From NCBI GenBank assembly GCA_026708545.1, contig JAPOUT010000086.1:1-41977 (forward strand): 41,977 nucleotides of DNA, written 5' to 3'. The notes below the pieces were generated by a model. It did not search any database. It had not been told where the DNA came from and saw nothing but the letters and a program-made list of their open reading frames with translations. Shown piece by piece: positions 19,611 through 29,040 of the stretch; within the stretch, counting starts at the first letter, position 1; every line of letters begins with the position of its first letter. The position numbers and the translations under genes are program-made. The stretch is from Hyphomicrobiales bacterium. Lineage in GTDB: Bacteria > Pseudomonadota > Alphaproteobacteria > JAPOUT01.

Positions 19611-22160
19611 TCATTCCTCCCGCAGCACCGTGCCCGCGCGTTTCCCCAGCAGTCTCCACGCCCCGACCAGGGCCAAAAACATCGCCACGGTCACCGCTGC
19701 CGGAACAACCCAGAACACCCCTCCCGTAAATATCCAATCCAAACCGACCACCTGTTTCGTAATCACCCAGCTCGCAATACTCCCGCACACTCCTCCGAAC
19801 ACTCCCGCGCCAATCGCTAAGACCAAATACTCCAACGCATACATCCACACGACTTTTCCACGTGTTGCTCCCAGTACTTTCCATAATACCGATTCCCTTC
19901 GACGTCTTCGATGATCCGCTGCCATCACTCCGCCCAATACCAGCATCCCTGCAAAAACCGCTAACACACTGCTCGAACGTATAGCCAGCCCGATATTATC
20001 CGCCAACCGATTGACTTGTTCGGCAACCTCGCGAACCCAAACCGCCGTCACTCCCGGATATTCCCGCCCCACCAAACGTTGCAAATCCGCTTCGGCTTGA
20101 ACATCCTTTTCCATCGACACCGTGAACAAAAAGGAATGCGGAGCTCCTCGCAAAGCATTCGGCGTGAATATCAAAGCGAAATGAATCCCGATGTCGCGCC
20201 ACTCGAAATTTCTTGTATTTGCGATGGTCGCGGTTACCTCGCGCCCCAGCACATTGACTGTCATAGTATCGCCGATACCGACGCCAAGTCCTTGCGCGAT
20301 GTCATCGGCAAGCGACAGCAGAGGTGCGCCGTCATAATCGCGCGGCCACCATTCTCCCGAGGCCACGGTCGAATCCCCGGGAAGATCCCGCTCGTAAGAA
20401 AGCCCCCTGTCCCCCCGCAGCACCCATTCGGTGTCGGGCGTGGGGTCTACCTCCGATGCTGGAACACCGTTCACACGCACGATGGCTCCGCGCAATATCG
20501 GCGCACTTGAGACTTCGAGCACGCCGTTGGCTTGTGTGAGATTCTCGGCGAAATTGTCCGCTTCGTCTGATCGAACGTTGAGAAAGAAAAACGCTACGGC
20601 TTCATCAATGAGATGTCTTTGTATGCGCGAAGACAGGGCTGCGTCGGTCATGGCGACGGTGATGAGCAGTGTAAGCCCCATGCCGAGCGCGAGGATGATG
20701 TTTGGCGCGAAGGACCCGGGACGTGCGATGTTTCGCAAGGCGATGCGCCATGATTCGCTTCCCCAAGAACTCGAGCGTTGCGCCAGCCACATCACGCTTT
20801 TCGAGAGCATCAAGAATACGAGCATTGATCCTATGATGACTGCAAGAAACCAATTTGCGAACTCTTCATCATCGGTGACGGCGAACAGCAACAATGCGAG
20901 TGCGACAAACACGAGCGCGGTTAACACGATGTATCGTGTCCGCGGACGTTTACGTACGGGCGCAACCTCTTTGCGGAAGAGTGCAACGGCGCGGATTTCC
21001 CTTGCGGTCGCGAGCGGATAGATGGCAAAGCCGATGGCGACGAGGAATCCGTAAGCGGCGGCGATGGCAAGAGGTTCGATCTGGATTTGAAAATCGAGAG
21101 GGATGTCGAGGACCGCGGCGAGAGGCGTTTGCAGCGGCAACGGCGCAAGCGCACCGAGCGTGATGCCGATGACGACGCCCAGCGTTGCAAGTGCGAGTAT
21201 CTGCAGCATGTAGGTTTGGAACAGTAGCGTGCCGGACGCGCCGAGACATTTGAGCGTTGCCAGTGTTGCTCTTTTTGCATCAAGGTATCCGCGCACCGCG
21301 TTTGCAACTCCGATGCCTCCGACGATGAGCGCCATGAGGCCAACGAGCACGAGGAATTGCGTGAGGATGCGCACGAAGCGTTTGAGTTCGGGGGCACTGT
21401 TTGAACAGTCTTGGATTCGCCAACCGCTTTGCGGAAGGTCGTTGCGGATGTTTTCGATGAGGGTTTGCACTCGTGTTGGATCACAAAAGCTTTCAGGGAG
21501 CCTGATTTTGTAGTGATGCGCAAAGACGCTTCCGGGTTGCATGAGCCGCGTTTGTTCCATTGCGTCCGTGGAGAGGAATACGCGCGGACCGAGAGCGAAG
21601 CCGTCGGAGAGCTTGTCAGGCTCAAAGAGCACGGTTGCGCGGATTTCGGCTTTCATTTCGCCGATGAAAATAACATCGCCTATTTGTGCGCCGAGTTGTT
21701 CGAGCAGTATGGGTTCAACAATGGCGCCGTGGAGCTTGCTGGCCGAATCCTGTTCGAGAGCTTTTTGTAGCGCGATCGGAGGTTGGAGTATGAGGCTTCC
21801 GTAGAGTGGGTATTTGTCGTCGACAGCTTTGAGCCGAGAGAGGAATTTGTCGGTTTGGTTTCCCGTCATGGCCTGCATGGAGATGGATGCCGATGTTTGC
21901 GCGTTTGTGTTTGCCGCGAGTTGCTCCAGATATGCGGATTCGGTCGAATTGGTCGGGCGATGCCTCAGGCGGAGGGTGATGTCCGCGCCGAGGATGTTCC
22001 TGCCCTGTGCCGTCAGGGCGTTTTGGATGTTTTGTGCAGTTGATGTTATTGCGGCGATGGTTGCGGTTCCGAGAACGATGGCAATGAGGAAGATTTTGAA
22101 TCCTCTTATTCCGGTTCGAAGTTCCCGTTTTGCGATGCGGATGGGCAGGGGGATGGTCAT
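19611..22160 (-). CDS. FtsX-like ABC transporter permease (YbbP-type)
   Basis: 849 aa. 'RELRTGIRGFKIFLIAIVLGTATIAAI', two FtsX-like repeats, 'VLAVFAGMLVLGGVMAADHRRRRRESVLWKVLGATRGKV'. Confidence 0.88.
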   Translation of the reverse strand: MTIPLPIRIAKRELRTGIRGFKIFLIAIVLGTATIAAITSTAQNIQNALTAQGRNILGADITLRLRHRPTNSTESAYLEQLAANTNAQTSASISMQAMTGNQTDKFLSRLKAVDDKYPLYGSLILQPPIALQKALEQDSASKLHGAIVEPILLEQLGAQIGDVIFIGEMKAEIRATVLFEPDKLSDGFALGPRVFLSTDAMEQTRLMQPGSVFAHHYKIRLPESFCDPTRVQTLIENIRNDLPQSGWRIQDCSNSAPELKRFVRILTQFLVLVGLMALIVGGIGVANAVRGYLDAKRATLATLKCLGASGTLLFQTYMLQILALATLGVVIGITLGALAPLPLQTPLAAVLDIPLDFQIQIEPLAIAAAYGFLVAIGFAIYPLATAREIRAVALFRKEVAPVRKRPRTRYIVLTALVFVALALLLFAVTDDEEFANWFLAVIIGSMLVFLMLSKSVMWLAQRSSSWGSESWRIALRNIARPGSFAPNIILALGMGLTLLITVAMTDAALSSRIQRHLIDEAVAFFFLNVRSDEADNFAENLTQANGVLEVSSAPILRGAIVRVNGVPASEVDPTPDTEWVLRGDRGLSYERDLPGDSTVASGEWWPRDYDGAPLLSLADDIAQGLGVGIGDTMTVNVLGREVTATIANTRNFEWRDIGIHFALIFTPNALRGAPHSFLFTVSMEKDVQAEADLQRLVGREYPGVTAVWVREVAEQVNRLADNIGLAIRSSSVLAVFAGMLVLGGVMAADHRRRRRESVLWKVLGATRGKVVWMYALEYLVLAIGAGVFGGVCGSIASWVITKQVVGLDWIFTGGVFWVVPAAVTVAMFLALVGAWRLLGKRAGTVLREE

Positions 22161-22228
22161 GCCGGAGTTATATCACAAACCGTCGGCATTCCGCTGATTT
22201 TGGAGTCCGGCCCGTGCTATAAACACCC

Positions 22229-23494
22229 ATGGCCCCGACCTACCCGCCTTCCTATTACGCCGATACAGCGGGGATTCTCGCTCCCCAAGCCTCTCTGAAG
22301 GGAGAAATCCGCGCAGATGTGGCTATTGTCGGGGCGGGATATACGGGGCTCTCCGCCGCGCTCCATCTCCTTAAGAGCGGTTATAGCGTTGTCATTCTCG
22401 AGGCACATCGCATTGCCTGGGGGGCTTCCGGGCGCAATGGCGGACAGCTGGGAAGCACGCAGCGAAAGGGTCAAGAGGACCTTGAGGCCCTTCTCGGCAA
22501 GAGTCACGCGCGTCAAATGTGGGGTCTGGCCCGCGAGGCGAATCGCCTGGTTCGAGAACTCATTGACTTGCACAATATCGAGTGCGACTTGCGAAACGGC
22601 GCCGCGCATCTGGCGTGGAAGGAAAGCCATGCAAAAAGCATGCGCAACGAAGTCGATTTTATGGAACGGAACTATCCCGATGCCGGGTTGCGCTATCTCG
22701 AACTCGAAGAGGTTCGCGAACTGATTGCAAGCGAGCGTTACCATGGAGGCGTATTCGATCCGTTTGGTGCACATTTGCATCCTCTTGCTTATGCTCTCGG
22801 GCTGGCTCGCGCGGTTTTGAACAACGGTGGCCGCATTTATGAAGGCACAAGAGTTTTGTCACGCGAGGGAACGAAGATTCGAACACAAGACGGGGAAGTA
22901 AAGGCCTCTACCGTACTGCTCGCGTGCAACGGATATCTCGACAAGCTCGAGTCGCGAATCGCCGCGAAAATCATGCCTCTCCACAATTTCATTGCCGCGA
23001 CCGAGCCTCTTGGCGAACTCGCGCGGCAATTGATTCGAAAAGATTATGCCATCTCGGATTCGAAATTCGTTATTGATTACTACCGCCGCACTCAGGATGA
23101 CCGCCTGTTGTTCGGCGGCGGAGAAACTTACTCGCCGAACTTCCCGGAGGACATTGCCGGTTTTGTTCGAAAGCCGATGTTGAGAGTTTTTCCGCAGCTT
23201 GCAGGCGCTCGAATTGATTACGCCTGGGGCGGGACGCTTGCCATCACAAGGCCGCGCATCCCCCATTTCGGGCGCGTTGATAAAGATGTTTTCTTTGCAC
23301 AGGGGTATTCCGGCTCGGGGATTCACATGGCAACCCTCGCCGGAAAACTTCTCGCCGAGGCCGTCGCCGGACAATTCGAGCGTTTTGACGTGCTTGCCTC
23401 GATTCGCATCCCCGACTTTCCCGGTGGAACGCTCCTTCGCCATCCCGCGCTTGTGCTCGGGATGCTTTACTATTCACTACGCGATAAGATATAA
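22229..23494 (+). CDS. FAD-dependent oxidoreductase (DAO family; gamma-glutamylputrescine oxidase-like)
   Basis: 421 aa. 'VAIVGAGYTGLSAALHLLKSGYSVVILEAHRIAWGASGRNGGQ', 'QGYSGSGIHMATLAGKLLAEAVAG'. Confidence 0.88.
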   Translation: MAPTYPPSYYADTAGILAPQASLKGEIRADVAIVGAGYTGLSAALHLLKSGYSVVILEAHRIAWGASGRNGGQLGSTQRKGQEDLEALLGKSHARQMWGLAREANRLVRELIDLHNIECDLRNGAAHLAWKESHAKSMRNEVDFMERNYPDAGLRYLELEEVRELIASERYHGGVFDPFGAHLHPLAYALGLARAVLNNGGRIYEGTRVLSREGTKIRTQDGEVKASTVLLACNGYLDKLESRIAAKIMPLHNFIAATEPLGELARQLIRKDYAISDSKFVIDYYRRTQDDRLLFGGGETYSPNFPEDIAGFVRKPMLRVFPQLAGARIDYAWGGTLAITRPRIPHFGRVDKDVFFAQGYSGSGIHMATLAGKLLAEAVAGQFERFDVLASIRIPDFPGGTLLRHPALVLGMLYYSLRDKI

Positions 23495-23532
23495 TTGGAT
23501 TTCTGATGTTTTTTATCAAGGAGGCTGTTGTC

Positions 23533-23859
23533 ATGAAGTCTTTCTACTCTGTCCTGTCCGGTATAGTGATTCGCAAAAGCGCCGTGCTCGTGTCGGCGGC
23601 GGCGTTGTCCCTGGTAGTGCTGGTGCCGTCGTCTGTGTCGGCGCAGACCTCCGAGGCGCCTGTGTTGCAATACCGTCTTCCCCATGATCCTCACGATCAG
23701 CCGTTGCTGCGCCGCTCTCTCATCATTGAAGACAAGGAGCTGCGCAGCATCGAACTGAAAGTCGACGATTACGAACAACAAAAGATTCGAAAAAAACGAC
23801 GCAGAGGAATCTTTTTCGAAGATATCGAAAGTTTGGACGAAAGTCCCTTCTTCAAATAA
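23533..23859 (+). CDS. Small exported protein of unknown function
   Basis: Start at ATG 23533 after 'AAGGAGG'. Signal-like N-terminus '...VLVSAAALSLVVLVPSSVSAQT', then a charged tail 'KIRKKRRRGIFFEDIESLDESPFFK'. Confidence 0.6.
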   Translation: MKSFYSVLSGIVIRKSAVLVSAAALSLVVLVPSSVSAQTSEAPVLQYRLPHDPHDQPLLRRSLIIEDKELRSIELKVDDYEQQKIRKKRRRGIFFEDIESLDESPFFK

Positions 23860-23865
23860 TCTTCG

Positions 23866-24573
23866 TTAGAATTCCTCTTCCACGGAGCCGTCGTCTCTCT
23901 CGACGAGTTTAATCTCGCTTGCCGAGAGTCCTTTTGGTCCGCGCCAAAAACGCACCAAGACTTCGTCACCACTCTCGAGGCCTTGTATGTTGTGTCGCTG
24001 CAGCGTTTCCGTGTGAACGAAAATATCGAGCATGTCTTCACCCATGCTCACAAAGCCGTAGCCACGCTGCGGGTCAAACCACTTTACAACCGCACGTTCA
24101 AACGCGTTGCCTTGTTGCAACTGCTCTGGAGAGGCAAACGGGAAGTCGCCGTTCTCGTCGATACTCAAAAGATGCGTGACCTGCACCCCTTTGGGACGTC
24201 TCGCCACACGGCAGGTGATGCGTGCACCTCGAGCAATGTTCTCGCGTCCGACCTGCTTCAAGCATAGTGCATGCAAGAGTGCGTCTTCATCCGAGTCCTC
24301 GAGAGTGACAAAACCGTAGCCGCGAGTCGGGTTGAACCATTTCAATGTTCCCTTCGCGACATATTTGCCATCATCTAACCGTTCGGCATCGGTGCCGTTA
24401 CTGTTCAACGAACCGTTACGCGCATCTCCCTCGTTATCCTCCCGTTCACCACCGGCATCCCTCAGCATCAGCGAAAGATTCGCACGATGCTCGGAAGCCG
24501 TTTCATCAACATCTATACTGTCGCTCTTAATATCATTTTCGAGCGCAAGCGCAGACTCTCTGGATATAACCAT
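23866..24573 (-). CDS. Protein with two cold-shock domains
   Basis: 235 aa. 'GTLKWFNPTRGYGFVTLED' and 'AVVKWFDPQRGYGFVSMGEDMLDIFVHTETL'. Confidence 0.9.
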   Translation of the reverse strand: MVISRESALALENDIKSDSIDVDETASEHRANLSLMLRDAGGEREDNEGDARNGSLNSNGTDAERLDDGKYVAKGTLKWFNPTRGYGFVTLEDSDEDALLHALCLKQVGRENIARGARITCRVARRPKGVQVTHLLSIDENGDFPFASPEQLQQGNAFERAVVKWFDPQRGYGFVSMGEDMLDIFVHTETLQRHNIQGLESGDEVLVRFWRGPKGLSASEIKLVERDDGSVEEEF

Positions 24574-24860
24574 AGATTTTCTCCCCGATAGTCAGGACAA
24601 ATTGAAAGAATCCACGCACTCGAACGCGCAACTTGTACAACTGACAACAACATTCCTCCGCCTGCCGCATAACGAACAAACAAAGAAAAAACTCACCAAC
24701 GATATTTTCCCGTTCACGCCTATAATTCCTCCTCCTGTGAAAGTTCAATCCAACTGAGATCGACAACCTCAACGGGAGACTCCTCTTCATAAAACAATCA
24801 TAGGCATCAAGCAAGAGGTTTTTTCAATCTAAGCGGGAACGCAGGACAATTTTTACCCGA

Positions 24861-25433
24861 TTGCTTCTTAAAATCCAATTCATTATGCTCAATCCCATGA
24901 AATTCCCCGCTATCCGAGCAGCATCCCGTATCATCGCCCTCGCAGCCGCGCTGTTTGGGCTGTGGCTGGTGCTCTCCGGCAAGGCTGATAATACCCTTCT
25001 TCTGGCCCTGGGAGCCGCTTCCTCGGCGGGAATCGCCGCTCTCGCCTGGCGAATGGAGGTGCTTGATCGCGAATCCCTGCCGCTCCATTTACTGCGCCCG
25101 ACCGGCATTTGGCGCTATTGGGGATGGCTCGTCCTTGAGACCTGTAGAGCCAACATCGCCGTTGCGCGAATCATCCTCTCGCGCGATTGTAAAACGAGGC
25201 AGCGGCTTTTTTGGATACCCTCGGGACAGGCCTCCGACCTCGCACGTGCGATTTATGCAAATTCCATCACCCTCACGCCCGGAACCGTCAGCGTCGATAT
25301 GGACGATGACAAGATTCTCATCCACGCCCTCAGTTTTGAGATGTGCGATTCCCTCGAGGAAATGGCGCAAAAAATCCGCAAATTCGACGCTCCTCCATCA
25401 GAAGTAAAGCGAGAACCAGAGACATTATGCTGA
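24861..25433 (+). CDS. mnhE: Na+/H+ antiporter subunit E (MrpE/MnhE); exact start uncertain (24861, 24885 or 24897)
   Basis: 'LALGAASSAGIAAL', 'SITLTPGTVSVDMDDDKILIHALS' is typical of MnhE. Confidence 0.88.
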   Translation: MLLKIQFIMLNPMKFPAIRAASRIIALAAALFGLWLVLSGKADNTLLLALGAASSAGIAALAWRMEVLDRESLPLHLLRPTGIWRYWGWLVLETCRANIAVARIILSRDCKTRQRLFWIPSGQASDLARAIYANSITLTPGTVSVDMDDDKILIHALSFEMCDSLEEMAQKIRKFDAPPSEVKREPETLC

Positions 25434-25714
25434 CGATCGCATCCCTCTTGCTGCTGCTTGCCGCCGTCCCGACGCTCGTGCGATTGCTGCGCGGTCCGAC
25501 GCTTTACGACAGAACCCTTGCAACGAACGTTTTCGGCACCATGACAACGCTTCTCATCGCCCTTGCGGCCTTCATCTTCGAGCGTGCGGACCTCCTCGAC
25601 ATTGCGCTTCTTTATGCGTTGGTGAATTTCGTCGGCACCATCGCCATTTTGAAATTCTTTCGCTATCGAACGCTTGGAAAAACGCCGCCTCTGCCGCCGG
25701 GAGAAGAATCATGA
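25427..25714 (+). CDS. mnhF: Antiporter subunit F (MrpF/MnhF)
   Basis: 'MLTIASLLLLLAAVPTLVRLLRGPTLYDRTLATNVFGTMTTLLIALAAF'; overlaps the subunit E 3' end. Confidence 0.88.
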   Translation: MLTIASLLLLLAAVPTLVRLLRGPTLYDRTLATNVFGTMTTLLIALAAFIFERADLLDIALLYALVNFVGTIAILKFFRYRTLGKTPPLPPGEES

Positions 25715-26100
25715 GCGTGCCGGGTGCCATTGGCGGCGTGTTCTTGTTGCTTGGTTGCGGCTTTCTGCTCGTTGGTTCCCTTGGGCTGTTGCGCCTGCAC
25801 GGCTTCTTTGCGCGGCTCCATGCCGCAAGCATCGTTGATACCCTCGGTGCGGGCCTCTTTCTCGTCGGTTTGATGTGTTACGGCGGATTCTCGCTTGCAA
25901 CCGTAAAACTCGCTCTCATCCTTATTTTTCTTCTGTTTACAACCCCGACTGCAGCTCACGCCCTTGCCGGAGCAGCCCATGTCATGGGTATCCGCCCGCA
26001 CGGTGTAACGGAGGAATCCGGTAACGAAAAATTGAACGATTCACAAGGTGTCGAATCGAAGCATGGCTCTTCGAATCACCCGCAAAAACCGGAGGCATAA
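25711..26100 (+). CDS. mnhG: Antiporter subunit G (MrpG/MnhG)
   Basis: 'GCGFLLVGSLGLLRLHGFFARLHAASIVDTLGAGLFLVGL'; ATGA overlap with the upstream gene. Confidence 0.9.
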   Translation: MSVPGAIGGVFLLLGCGFLLVGSLGLLRLHGFFARLHAASIVDTLGAGLFLVGLMCYGGFSLATVKLALILIFLLFTTPTAAHALAGAAHVMGIRPHGVTEESGNEKLNDSQGVESKHGSSNHPQKPEA

Positions 26101-26126
26101 AAAAAATTAACCCGCTCGTTGACATC

Positions 26127-26654
26127 ATGCTCTTTGCCTTTCTCATTGCGACCGCGCTGGGGATTGCGTATTTGCGCCACCTCTTCGCCGTGGTGATGCT
26201 GGCGGGGATGTTTTCGCTGCTCTCGGCGCTGCTGTTGCTTTCCATGGATGCCGCGGACGTCGCTTTCACCGAAGCGGCCGTGGGCGCCGGTATTGCAACC
26301 ATCCTCATGCTCGGCGCAATGGCGCTCACCGAACGGCAGGAAAAACCTCTTAAAAGCTCAATGCTGAAACGACTGCCTGCGCTGGCCGTTGCGGGCTCAT
26401 TCGGTGCACTTCTCATTTATGCAATGTTTGATGCGCCGCCCTTCGGAGATCCCTTTGCTCCCGCGCAGGTCCATGTCGCTCCCTACTATATCGAGCAAAC
26501 CGCCCGCGAAATTGATGTTCCGAATCTCGTAACCGCAATCCTCGCAAGTTATAGAGGTTTCGATACCCTCGGCGAAGTCGTCGTCATTTTTACCGCCGGA
26601 ATCGGAGTTGCACTGCTGCTCGGCGGATTCGTCTTTCGTGAACGGAGTAAATGA
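26127..26654 (+). CDS. DUF4040/MbhD-MbhE-like subunit (equivalent to the C-terminal part of MrpA)
   Basis: 175 aa. 'DVAFTEAAVGAGIATILMLGAMALTE' (DUF4040), then 'YRGFDTLGEVVVIFTAGIGVALLLG' (MbhE-like). Confidence 0.85.
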   Translation: MLFAFLIATALGIAYLRHLFAVVMLAGMFSLLSALLLLSMDAADVAFTEAAVGAGIATILMLGAMALTERQEKPLKSSMLKRLPALAVAGSFGALLIYAMFDAPPFGDPFAPAQVHVAPYYIEQTAREIDVPNLVTAILASYRGFDTLGEVVVIFTAGIGVALLLGGFVFRERSK

Positions 26655-27091
26655 TGCAACACCATCTTGTCCTGCGCGTCATTGCGAAACTGCTTTTCGC
26701 CCCGATTCTTCTGTTTGCGTTTTACGTGCAATTTCACGGAGACTTCGGACCCGGAGGGGGTTTCCAGGCCGGACTCATCTTCGCTTCCGCTTTTGTGTTG
26801 CACGGGCTGCTCTTCGATGTTTCCTCCGCTCGGCAATTTTTGCCCGACAGACTGCTGCAGGTCGGTGCCGCGGTGGGTGTGTTGCTTTACGCCGGCACCG
26901 GTCTCGCCTCCGTTTTGTTAGGCGGGAATTTCCTCGACTACGACCATCTTGCCGAGGCGCCGACTTCGGGACAGCATCTCGGCATCATCCTTGTCGAAGC
27001 CGGCGTCGGTATCACGGTTGCCTGCGTGGTGGTCATGGTCTTCCGCGCCTTCGCCGACCATCTTCCGTGTCTCCGCGAACAAGATTGGTAA
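26651..27091 (+). CDS. mnhB: MnhB domain-containing antiporter subunit
   Basis: 'HHLVLRVIAKLLFAPILLFAFYVQFHGDFGPGGGFQAGLI'. Confidence 0.9.
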   Translation: MMQHHLVLRVIAKLLFAPILLFAFYVQFHGDFGPGGGFQAGLIFASAFVLHGLLFDVSSARQFLPDRLLQVGAAVGVLLYAGTGLASVLLGGNFLDYDHLAEAPTSGQHLGIILVEAGVGITVACVVVMVFRAFADHLPCLREQDW

Positions 27092-27098
27092 TGCCGCC

Positions 27099-27530
27099 AT
27101 GAACGTCACCGAACTCGTCATGGGCGGTGATGCCGCGCTCTTCATGTCCGGCATGAACGCGCATTTACTCGACTTTCTTGCCAGCGGATACAACTATTGG
27201 ATGGCGGTCGTGTTGATGATGATCGGGTTCTACATCACGCTTACGCGCTCGAACCTCGTGAAAAAAATCATCGGACTCAATCTGTTCCAGACAGCGATGT
27301 TCCTGCTCTACATCTCCATTGGCAACGTTGCCAACGGCACCGTTCCCATCCTTACCGACAAGCCGGGGGCACTTTATTCAAATCCGCTGCCGCACGTGCT
27401 GATTCTCACCGCGATTGTTGTCGGCATTGCAACAACGGCTTTGGGACTGGCTCTCGCCGTTCGCATCCACGAAGCTTACGGCACCATCGAAGAAGACGAA
27501 ATCCTCGACGCCGAAGCCGGCGATTCCTAG
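27099..27530 (+). CDS. mnhC: Antiporter subunit C (MrpC/NuoK-like)
   Basis: 'YNYWMAVVLMMIGFYITLTRSNLVKKIIGLNLFQTAMFLLYI'. Confidence 0.88.
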   Translation: MNVTELVMGGDAALFMSGMNAHLLDFLASGYNYWMAVVLMMIGFYITLTRSNLVKKIIGLNLFQTAMFLLYISIGNVANGTVPILTDKPGALYSNPLPHVLILTAIVVGIATTALGLALAVRIHEAYGTIEEDEILDAEAGDS

Positions 27531-27542
27531 CAACGCCCGCCC

Positions 27543-29039
27543 ATGTTTGTCGCAATCCTTCCTGCCGCACTGCTCACGCAGCTCCCCATTCTGCAAGTTG
27601 CCATACCGCTGCTTGCCGCCCCCGTGTGTGTGTTGTTCCGGCGCGGCAGGTGGGCGCACGATTTTTCTTTGTTGGTCACCGCAATCGCCTCGATAATATC
27701 TGTCGCGCTGCTGCAATTTGTTTTCAACGGGGGGGTTATCTCCTATGCGCTCGGCGGTTTCGCGCCGCCCTGGGGAATCGAATATCGAATCGATTCGGCC
27801 AACGCCGTCATCCTCCTGCTCGTCAGCGTGAGCGGCTTCCTGGCGTTGCTCCAGTCCCGCGCAAGCATTGAGACGGAAATACCGGAACAAAAACATCCGC
27901 TCTTCTACACCGCCTTCCTGCTTTGTCTCACCGGGCTTCTCGGAGTTGCCGCAACCGGCGACGCATTCAATGCCTTCGTGTTCCTGGAGATCTCGTCGCT
28001 GGCAACTTACGCGCTCGTTGCAATGGGAAAATCACCCCGCGCCCTCACCGCGGCCTTCCGCTACCTCATCCTCGGAACCATTGGCGCGAGCACTTTTGTC
28101 ATAGGAGTCGGACTCCTGTACATGGCAACCGGAACGCTCAACATGTCCGACCTTGCCACGCGCATCCCGGCATCGCCGCACCACGCTGTCATACAAGCGG
28201 CCTTTGCGCTCATCATCGTAGGACTTGGACTGAAAGCCGCCATCTTCCCGCTGCACCTCTGGCTTCCAAATGTCTACACTTTCGCGCCGGCGGTTGTGAC
28301 AACGTTTCTTGCGGCCACCGCAACAAAAGTCGCGCTCTATTTGCTGGCTCGGTTTGTCTTCGTTATCTTCGAGGATGCAAGCTTCGCCGGCACACTGCTC
28401 ATGCCGCTCGCACTGCTGGCAATGTTTCTCGCATCGCTTGCCGCATTGCAACAAGGCAACGTAAAGCGAATTCTCGCGTACTCTTCCATCGCGCAGATAG
28501 GCTACATGCTCTTTGCCCTTGCGCTCGCATCCACACAAGCCGTTGCCGCCGCCTGGCTCCTGATACTGACGCACGCACTCGCAAAAGGAGGGTTGTTCAT
28601 GGCGGTTGCGGGCATTGCCCTTCAAACGGGAAGCAGCAACTTGGACGACTGGAAGGGCATTGCAAAACAAATGCCGTGGAGTGCCGCGGTGATGGTCGTG
28701 TGTTTTTTGTCACTTGTCGGCGTGCCCCTCACCGCGGGGTTCGTTGCAAAATGGTCGTTGCTGAGTGCGATTTTCTCCACATCAGAATCGATCATACTCG
28801 CGGCCGTTGTTGCGGGTGTGTCACTGCTTACGCTTCTTTATGCCGGAAAAGTCCTCGAGACCGTTTATCTCGGAACGCCCGATGAACAAAATGCAACGGC
28901 CAATCTGCGTGAGGCGCCTCTTGCAATGCTTCTAGTTGCATTGCTCGTCGCCGCGATGAATATCTATTTCGGATTTAACGGAACCATGTTGTCCGACCTG
29001 TCGAAACGCGCCGCTCTCGCTCTGCTGTCGGGTTTTTAG
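27543..29039 (+). CDS. Proton-conducting antiporter subunit D family protein (MrpD/NuoM/N-like), copy 1
   Basis: 498 aa. 'VFLEISSLATYALVAMGK', 'KRILAYSSIAQIGYMLFALAL', 'LILTHALAKGGLFMAVAGIAL'. Confidence 0.9.
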   Translation: MFVAILPAALLTQLPILQVAIPLLAAPVCVLFRRGRWAHDFSLLVTAIASIISVALLQFVFNGGVISYALGGFAPPWGIEYRIDSANAVILLLVSVSGFLALLQSRASIETEIPEQKHPLFYTAFLLCLTGLLGVAATGDAFNAFVFLEISSLATYALVAMGKSPRALTAAFRYLILGTIGASTFVIGVGLLYMATGTLNMSDLATRIPASPHHAVIQAAFALIIVGLGLKAAIFPLHLWLPNVYTFAPAVVTTFLAATATKVALYLLARFVFVIFEDASFAGTLLMPLALLAMFLASLAALQQGNVKRILAYSSIAQIGYMLFALALASTQAVAAAWLLILTHALAKGGLFMAVAGIALQTGSSNLDDWKGIAKQMPWSAAVMVVCFLSLVGVPLTAGFVAKWSLLSAIFSTSESIILAAVVAGVSLLTLLYAGKVLETVYLGTPDEQNATANLREAPLAMLLVALLVAAMNIYFGFNGTMLSDLSKRAALALLSGF

Positions 29040-29040
29040 C

